Notes under the pieces: model-generated
Told to the model about the DNA's origin: nothing
Databases searched by the model: none
Seen by the model: the letters and a program-made list of their open reading frames with translations, nothing else
In this document: in pieces, positions 59,392 to 64,000 of the stretch
Layout: each line of letters begins with the position of its first letter
How positions within the stretch are numbered: position 1 is the stretch's first letter
Made by a program: the position numbers and the translations under genes
Source of the DNA: Chryseobacterium herbae
GTDB taxonomy: Bacteria; Bacteroidota; Bacteroidia; Flavobacteriales; Weeksellaceae
Length of the DNA: 64,000 nt
Reading direction: 5' to 3'
Assembly: GCF_025154075.1 (NCBI RefSeq)
Contig: NZ_JAOAMU010000001.1
Coordinates: forward strand, 851,527-915,526

Positions 59392-60147
59392 TTACAGCAG
59401 TTTATTGGTTTGAGCGTAAGAAAGGGCTTCAGCAATGTTATTGACGCCTATTTTATCAAAAAGCTTTTTCCGGTGAAATTTTACAGTATCCGCAGAAATA
59501 AACAGCTTTTCCCCAATTTCATTGATGGTCAGTCCACTGGCATACAAACTCAGGATTTCATATTCTCTCTGGGAAAGCTTTATTTTCTCTTCATTCTCCC
59601 ATCTTTTGATAGCAAGATCATACTTCCAAACTTCATCGGAACCATCTTTACTGATCACAATATTCCCTGACGCCGTACTGTTTGAAAGTGAAACAATGCA
59701 CAATGCCTTCCAGATCTGACCTTCTTCGGTAAGGAACATCGGGGTGAGCTTGTGATTGACAAGAATATTCTTTTTGCCGTTGATCAGGCAAAAATCGTAT
59801 GAAATGGAATACAACTTCCGCTCCTCTACAGGAATATTTTCATAAAACTCAAATCCTGCTTCATTGATCTTTATTAATAGCTCCACATCTTCAGGTTTTA
59901 CATTCTGAAAATAAAAAGCATAGCCCATTGATTTCACTTCTTCCGGTGATTTCCCACACAAGAACAACGGATTTCCAGAGACATAATCAAAACCTCTGGT
60001 CTGATAATCTATTACATACAGACTCTGATAGGTAAGCCTTGAAAAAGCTTTTATCGCTTCCAGATAGTCCCCAACCTGGCCGCGATCTATTTCAGCATCA
60101 TTGCGGACATCATTTTTATCGTTAAAAAACCTGTTTATTTCTTCCAT
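59392..60147 (-). CDS. PAS-like / LuxR-type transcriptional regulator
   Basis: A 251-residue regulator. A PAS-like sensor part lies at about 35-165 (FDYVSGNPLFLCGKSPEEVKSMGYAFY), and a LuxR helix-turn-helix at about 185-248 (LSQREYEILSLYASGLTINEIGEKLFIS). No receiver Asp, so it is not a classical response regulator. The start at 60147 (MEEINRFF) is chosen over an ATG at 60171. Upstream, AAAAGTGTAGT is repeated at 60181 and 60219, beside the promoter of the divergent gene, which suggests autoregulation or control of 60309. Confidence 0.85.
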   Translation of the reverse strand: MEEINRFFNDKNDVRNDAEIDRGQVGDYLEAIKAFSRLTYQSLYVIDYQTRGFDYVSGNPLFLCGKSPEEVKSMGYAFYFQNVKPEDVELLIKINEAGFEFYENIPVEERKLYSISYDFCLINGKKNILVNHKLTPMFLTEEGQIWKALCIVSLSNSTASGNIVISKDGSDEVWKYDLAIKRWENEEKIKLSQREYEILSLYASGLTINEIGEKLFISADTVKFHRKKLFDKIGVNNIAEALSYAQTNKLL

Positions 60148-60180
60148 ATATCCTTTAATAAACTGACACAATCACTACCC

Positions 60181-60229
60181 AAAAGTGTAGTATTTATAAC
60201 ACACAAGCAAATCTACACAAAAGTGTAGT
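60181..60229. promoter_or_regulatory. Direct repeats AAAAGTGTAGT with inner palindrome
   Basis: Copies at 60181-60191 and 60219-60229, 38 bases apart. CTACACAAAAGTGTAG (60213-60228) is a perfect palindrome around four A. The second copy sits about where a -33 element would be for the TACTTTTG at 60251. Confidence 0.5.
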
Positions 60230-60250
60230 GGTTATCAAAATACCGTGATA

Positions 60251-60258
60251 TACTTTTG
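60251..60258 (+). promoter_or_regulatory. -7 element upstream of gene at 60309
   Basis: TACTTTTG matches TAnnTTTG, 50 bases before the ATG. Confidence 0.45.
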
Positions 60259-60308
60259 CTAAAAATAATGTCAGTTCTGTACCTAAAAACAAATCAATAG
60301 CCTTAAAG

Positions 60309-60695
60309 ATGAAAAGTATCTGTTTTTATCCTCTATTTATTTTTTCTACAGTCCTGATGATTCTCCTGTCCTCTTTCCAAATCACCAAAGGCAGACATCT
60401 TTACCGCAACCAGTGGAAAATACCTGCTCACAAAAATCTGAAAATAAAAAACTCGTCGAAAGAGATTCTTGAAGTGGTTTTATATAATCCTTCACAGAAA
60501 GACGCCCTTCAATATGTAATCAATAACCATGAAATAAAGGAGCTGCCCAAGAATGATTCGGTCAAAGTTAAAGTAGATTTCACCCATGAAGTTTTTATCG
60601 TAAATAATTCAGCCCTCGAGGGCCCATTCAGACTGAAAATAATAAATAACAACGGCCGGATTAAAGCAGCCCTTAGAGATCAGCTACCCTTATAA
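60309..60695 (+). CDS. Small exported protein, unknown function
   Basis: A 128-residue protein with an N-terminal hydrophobic segment (signal peptide or anchor, IFSTVLMILLSSF) and a basic strand-rich remainder (KIKNSSKEILEVVLYN, KVKVDFTHEVFIVNNS). No family recognised. It is divergent from the PAS/LuxR gene and shares the repeated AAAAGTGTAGT region, so it is a likely target of that regulator. No other linked gene. Confidence 0.62.
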   Translation: MKSICFYPLFIFSTVLMILLSSFQITKGRHLYRNQWKIPAHKNLKIKNSSKEILEVVLYNPSQKDALQYVINNHEIKELPKNDSVKVKVDFTHEVFIVNNSALEGPFRLKIINNNGRIKAALRDQLPL

Positions 60696-61077
60696 CAGAA
60701 TTCATTTTCTGAGAAAAAAACCGTAAATTGTTTGAAGTATCATATCAGCTGATCCGAATCTATTACTGTCTTTTTGGGCAGTAATTTTTGTTTTACGGAA
60801 GTTACGGGATGCGTGTTTCGGGGTTCATGTTTCGGGATACGGAGTTTAAGAGTTTGAGGGCGAATTTTGGTTGCCAGTTGCTGGTTAGTAATCATTAAGC
60901 TAATGAATTATCATCCTGTATCTGAAAGCTTGGTTCTTCCCTCCTGCTTCTCAAATTCACCATTCACTTGCAAAGCAAAAATTCACCATTGACGTTTTCT
61001 AATCTCAACCTTAGTTTCAGTCTAAAGTCTGAAATCTGATGTCTGATGTCTAAAATCTTGACTCTGAATTCTCCCAT
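60696..61077. repeat. Spacer with degenerate CGGGATGCG repeats
   Basis: TTACGGGATGCGTGTTTCGGG near 60800 and TTTCGGGATACGGAG near 60829, followed by GAGTTTGAGG. Further on are repeats of CTAAAGTCTGAAATCTGATG type (61020-61060). No gene is seen. Confidence 0.5.
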
Positions 61078-61917
61078 TCACGGCGAAGCAACCCATTTCA
61101 GAGTTCCATTTTTATCAAAACGGTAAGCATCCTGATGCCACGAAGCTCCTCCTCTGCATCCGGTGTAAAGAGTTTTATTTTTTTTGTCTACAGATACATC
61201 ACAAAGGCATGAACAGGCTGACTTTGAGTAATCCGGTTCTTTGAACAGATCAAAACGCTTCGTTTTCGGGTTATAAAGATAAATGGTAAACGTACTGTAA
61301 ACACCCATTCCTGCATCCGGAATCGTGAAAGCAAGATCATCGTATCCGTCAAAATTATAATCCTCAATAATGCTTTGCTGGGCTGCATCCGGACTGTCCG
61401 GAAAAGGGAGCTCTGCATTCATTTTTTTCCCGTCAGGATATTCAATCAGAAGTCTGTTATTATAAAAATGATTAAAAGAGATTATGGCATCATGCAGCAG
61501 GTATTTATCATCGCCATCCGGATCTCCCTCTTCTTCCACAAGTTCAAGTTTGAAATGCGTGAATTGTGTAAAATCCCGTATTCTGATGTAAGAAGGATCT
61601 ACAATAATATTCTTCATTTGCATCATTTTATATGTTCCACTGAGTTTTCCGTTAACCATTTCATCCCAGACAAAATAATGATGGGCCGGCTGACCCGGGC
61701 CTTGCGAAATGGTGTCCAGTTTGTAACTCCTGACCTTTAACGGAATAATTTCTTTCTTCCCTTCATACTGTATAAAAGCTCCTTTCCCGCCATTCCCATA
61801 ATACAACTTGAGCCTGAGTTCTTTCATTTCAGTAAGGTATTTTAAAGTGATCGGCTGGGCGTGCAGAAAAGTCTCGAAAATAGCAATTACAAAGAGTAGA
61901 AAAAGTTTTTTCATCAT
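61078..61917 (-). CDS. Secreted protein with FG-GAP-like region (XAC2610-like)
   Basis: A 279-residue exported protein. The signal peptide ends TFLHAQ. A late segment, IIEDYNFDGYDDLAFTIPDAGMG, looks like a calcium-binding FG-GAP/VCBS-type turn, and a Cys cluster (ACSCLCD) and GCRGGASWH follow. The arrangement resembles XAC2610-type uncharacterised periplasmic proteins. Function unknown. It is the second gene after the small membrane protein at 61949, 31 bases away. Confidence 0.68.
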   Translation of the reverse strand: MMKKLFLLFVIAIFETFLHAQPITLKYLTEMKELRLKLYYGNGGKGAFIQYEGKKEIIPLKVRSYKLDTISQGPGQPAHHYFVWDEMVNGKLSGTYKMMQMKNIIVDPSYIRIRDFTQFTHFKLELVEEEGDPDGDDKYLLHDAIISFNHFYNNRLLIEYPDGKKMNAELPFPDSPDAAQQSIIEDYNFDGYDDLAFTIPDAGMGVYSTFTIYLYNPKTKRFDLFKEPDYSKSACSCLCDVSVDKKNKTLYTGCRGGASWHQDAYRFDKNGTLKWVASP

Positions 61918-61948
61918 CTGTCTTTATCGGTTTATAGGTTATTAATGA

Positions 61949-62365
61949 TTATTTAAATTTAGAATTAAACCTTGAATAATAAACTCCCCACAGAAGAAAC
62001 CATGGCAGATTGGAGATCAAAAAATAAGCGATTCCCTCTCTATCGATTTTTCCGTCAGAAATGGCTATAAAAAAATATCCGGCGGTAAGTATTGGAAGCA
62101 GAAACCAGCACAGCCATCTTTTTGTTTTCCCTTGAAACGTTTTTAAAAGAGAAAAAAGGCTGCTGAAGGAAACTACAGTCATAGAAAGAATCCAGATGAT
62201 CAGAAGACCATAGGCAATCCCGCTCATATCACAGTTTCTGGGATGTTCATCAACACGTGGAACTTCCGTGATCATCATGTAAATAATCAGAATAACCGTC
62301 GAAACAACTGTCGCAATAAGCCATGTTTTCAGAATGGAAAGCAGAATAAATTTTCTTTTTGACAT
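61949..62365 (-). CDS. Small membrane protein, four helices
   Basis: A 138-residue inner-membrane protein with predicted helices at about 10-33, 50-74, 84-104 and 114-132. It starts MSKRKFILLSILKTW and ends in a basic tail. No family recognised. Probably in one operon with the downstream FG-GAP-like secreted protein; together they could be an envelope module, but this is inferred only from proximity. Confidence 0.66.
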   Translation of the reverse strand: MSKRKFILLSILKTWLIATVVSTVILIIYMMITEVPRVDEHPRNCDMSGIAYGLLIIWILSMTVVSFSSLFSLLKTFQGKTKRWLCWFLLPILTAGYFFIAISDGKIDREGIAYFLISNLPWFLLWGVYYSRFNSKFK

Positions 62366-62425
62366 TGGATCTATTTATGGTTTTCACTAATGTAGCAATA
62401 AACTGCGAATAAATTATTTGGCCTG

Positions 62426-62650
62426 ATGGGCTATCTGAACAAAAATAACGATAAAATACAAGTACATGACCATACGTCTTTGAAAAAAGCTGAACTCGTG
62501 TTTAACGAAAATTCCTACTCAGTGAATATTAACAACGGTTCTGCCTACAGATATGGGCTTACAGGGCTGAAAGTTTTAGACAATGCATAAATTCTTGAAA
62601 TGATCAATATCCCGGCGAATACCCGTGATACAACGGAAACTTTTAGCTAG
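62426..62650 (+). pseudogene. Possible decayed coding remnant
   Basis: A 54-codon frame (MGYLNKNNDKIQVHDHTSLKK...) ends at TAA (62588-62590), and the same frame continues for 19 more sense codons to TAG at 62650. Normal-looking amino-acid composition on both sides of the stop suggests a gene broken by a nonsense change, perhaps the tail of a larger gene. No family recognised and no promoter seen. Confidence 0.3.
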
Positions 62651-62680
62651 ATTTGTCAACAACAGTAAATCTTCACATTC

Positions 62681-63361
62681 ATGAAAAAAATAGGACTGGT
62701 AGGCGGAATAAGCTGGGTATCCACATTGGATTATTATCAATTCATCAATGAAGGTGTCAATGCCAGACTGGGAGGACTGAATGCAGCGGAATGCATGATC
62801 TATTCTTTGAATTTTGGGGACCTACAGGCAAAAGGATGGGTCAATTCTTTCGAATTGTTATTAAACGCCTGCAATCACCTTAAAAACACCGGAGCAGACG
62901 GCATTGTGCTCTGTGCCAATACAGCCCATCTGTTCGCAGACGAGCTTCAGGACTCCGTACAACTTCCGATTATTCATATAGGTACAGAAACTGCAAAAGC
63001 CATACAGAAAGCAGGACTTACAAAAGTCGGTTTAATCGGAACAAAGTTTACCATGGAAATGGATTTCTACAAAAATAAACTTGAAGAATATGACCTTGAA
63101 GTACTCATCCCGGAAAAGCAGGAAACAAGGGATTATATCCAGCATACCGTAAAAGATGAACTTGGGGTAGGATTTAGTAATCCGGAGACCAAAACCAATT
63201 ATATTTCCATTGTACAAGAACTGATCAGCCGTGGTGCCGAATGCATTATTCTCGGCTGCACGGAAATTCCTATGCTTATCAGTCAGGATGATTTTAGCGT
63301 GCCTGTTTTTGATACGACAAAATTACATTGTGAGGCTATTGTGGAATATATTGTTTCGTAG
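62681..63361 (+). CDS. Aspartate/glutamate racemase family protein
   Basis: A 226-residue racemase-like enzyme. Two catalytic cysteines are visible: Cys78 in VLCANTAHL and Cys193 in LGCTEIPML. MKKIGLVGGISWVSTLDYY is the typical start. Relatives interconvert L- and D-aspartate, glutamate or other amino acids; in this group, which includes RacX/YgeA, the substrate varies. D-amino acids from such an enzyme could serve peptidoglycan, but this is inferred. Transcribed alone, followed by repeats. Confidence 0.9.
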   Translation: MKKIGLVGGISWVSTLDYYQFINEGVNARLGGLNAAECMIYSLNFGDLQAKGWVNSFELLLNACNHLKNTGADGIVLCANTAHLFADELQDSVQLPIIHIGTETAKAIQKAGLTKVGLIGTKFTMEMDFYKNKLEEYDLEVLIPEKQETRDYIQHTVKDELGVGFSNPETKTNYISIVQELISRGAECIILGCTEIPMLISQDDFSVPVFDTTKLHCEAIVEYIVS

Positions 63362-63423
63362 AAAGTATACTTGAGGAGATAATAGCAGGTCATCCGCAAA
63401 ATCTGGTCAGCAGGTAAAATTTA

Positions 63424-63500
63424 TTTTTTAACGTAAGAAAATTATGATCATGTTTTATAAAGGGGAGCAAAGGCGGAATTAATTTTATTGACTCTGATGA
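63424..63500. repeat. ACGCAAAG-type element, copy 2 (partial)
   Basis: TTTTTTAACGTAAGAAAAT, then GGGGAGCAAAGGCGGAATTAA, like the minus strand of 42970-43059. Only one end is clear, and it abuts the next repeat. Confidence 0.55.
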
Positions 63501-63532
63501 AGGGAATGAATACAGATCACATGATTTTAAAA

Positions 63533-63626
63533 TTTCACGCAGATTAATCAGATGATGCAGATTTTTACTTCTGCTAATCTGCTCTATCCCCATCATCTGC
63601 GAGAGTATAAAACTCTTTTGTGGTTA
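63533..63626. repeat. CAGATGATG hairpin repeat, copy 2
   Basis: CAGATGATGCAGATT faces AATCTGC and CATCATCTG, giving a two-part stem. It ends TGTGGTTAA. Similar to 7810-7900. Confidence 0.65.
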
Positions 63627-63667
63627 AAAAATCTCTTAAATAATCAAAAGGTATATTTCAGATAACG

Positions 63668-63700
63668 AAACCTTATAGGTTTTGAAAACCTATGAGGTTT
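63668..63700. repeat. AAACCTYATAGGTTTT palindrome
   Basis: AAACCTTATAGGTTTT (63668-63683) and AAAACCTATGAGGTTT (63685-63700) are inverted repeats with one mismatch around a single G. Short palindromes of this kind are frequent in Flavobacteriales spacers. Confidence 0.7.
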
Positions 63701-63775
63701 GATTGTGCTTATTTTTTTGATTTTTGCACCTGATCCGGTAAAACTTATTCCTTAGGTCGGGTGATAGGTATACAA

Positions 63776-63808
63776 ACAAAAACCCCTTCAAATAATTGAA
63801 AGGGTTTT
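63776..63808 (-). terminator. Terminator of tRNA-Asp transcript
   Basis: On the minus strand AACCC, a mismatch, TTCAA, four bases, TTGAA, a mismatch and GGGTT, then T-rich sequence. Confidence 0.75.
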
Positions 63809-63818
63809 AAAGATCTTG

Positions 63819-63892
63819 CGATCCGGACGGGACTCGAACCCGCGACCTCCGCCGTGACAGGGCGGCATTCTAACCAGCTGAACTACCGGATC
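63819..63892 (-). tRNA. tRNA-Asp (GTC), copy 1
   Basis: A 74-base cloverleaf. Acceptor stem GATCCGG/CCGGATC, discriminator G, D-arm with TAGTTCAGCTGGTTAGAA, anticodon loop CTGTCAC (anticodon GTC), T-arm GCGGGTTCGAGTCCCGT. CCA is not encoded. A GUN anticodon tRNA of this type normally receives queuosine, made with queG in this window. It lies downstream of an identical copy and was probably produced from one precursor. Confidence 0.95.
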
Positions 63893-63925
63893 AATTTTTT
63901 TAAAGTAAATTGATGAAAACTTCTG

Positions 63926-63999
63926 CGATCCGGACGGGACTCGAACCCGCGACCTCCGCCGTGACAGGGCGGCATTCTAACCAGCTGAACTACCGGATC
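63926..63999 (-). tRNA. tRNA-Asp (GTC), copy 2
   Basis: Identical in all 74 bases to copy 1, 107 bases upstream in transcription order. Anticodon GTC, discriminator G, CCA not encoded. It reaches the right edge of the window, so further copies or the promoter may lie beyond position 64000. Confidence 0.95.
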
Positions 64000-64000
64000 A

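Larger units (their letters stand above)
63362..63775. other. Repeat-filled spacer before tRNA genes
   Basis: It contains the second copies of two repeat types (63424-63500 and 63533-63626) and the long palindrome at 63668-63700. A small open frame on the minus strand across it (63390-63596) is a by-product of these repeats. Confidence 0.65.

Noticed and set aside
61188..61418. 76-residue frame within the FG-GAP-like gene
   Set aside because: It is another frame of the same strand; the main frame has a signal peptide and conserved motifs.

Overview
This window looks like chromosomal DNA from a Chryseobacterium-like member of the Weeksellaceae (Flavobacteriales, Bacteroidota). The evidence is AT-rich sequence; promoters of the Bacteroidota type (TTG, about 19 bases, TAnnTTTG); few Shine-Dalgarno sites; a GldD lipoprotein; TssB/TssC of the Bacteroidota type VI subtype; LytTR and TPR-type sensor kinases; many short secreted or lipoprotein genes; and many small palindromic repeats between genes. 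No phage, plasmid, insertion sequence, rRNA operon or CRISPR array was seen. The genus is inferred from overall resemblance and was not tested.

Layout. 1-5.4 kb: the end of a short-chain dehydrogenase, a cold-shock-domain gene behind a long leader, a four-gene envelope operon (DUF2459, L,D-transpeptidase-like, lipoprotein, SRPBCC), a tiny very basic gene with its own promoter and terminator, and queG. 5.5-11.2 kb: an outer-membrane barrel, rhodanese, HD protein, about 1 kb of repeat-bearing DNA, and a hydrolase/nitronate monooxygenase pair. 11.2-15.3 kb: SurA-like chaperone, PfkB kinase, gldD and mutY on one strand. 16-19.3 kb: tssC and tssB, divergent from a gene whose protein resembles a protein kinase fold. 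19.3-29 kb: two tandem M13 metallopeptidases, a GH18-deacetylase-glycosyltransferase fusion, and cinA.

29-42.6 kb: a TPR histidine kinase and a LytTR regulator separated by three genes, next to an amidohydrolase, a SIMPL protein, a MuiA-like protein and a von Willebrand A protein. Three intergenic sites with paired ACCAAGT repeats exactly 21 bases apart precede these genes. This candidate LytTR regulon is the most interesting signal in the window. 43-50.6 kb: an MFS exporter divergent from an AraC regulator, a serine hydrolase, lipA, an ECF-like sigma factor and tyrS. 50.9-55.1 kb: a NarL-type two-component system flanked by two related small lipoproteins that resemble MmpS in layout, plus an outer-membrane barrel. 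55.3-64 kb: an esterase, a retropepsin-like protease with a PDZ domain, a YkuD transpeptidase, a PAS-like/LuxR regulator, several uncharacterised secreted proteins, an Asp/Glu racemase, and two identical tRNA-Asp genes.

Much of the content concerns the cell envelope: peptidoglycan cross-linking, outer-membrane proteins, lipoproteins, exopolysaccharide, and signalling that probably senses envelope state. Housekeeping genes (queG, mutY, cinA, lipA, tyrS, tRNA-Asp) lie between them. The spacers hold at least six families of small palindromic or terminal-inverted-repeat elements.
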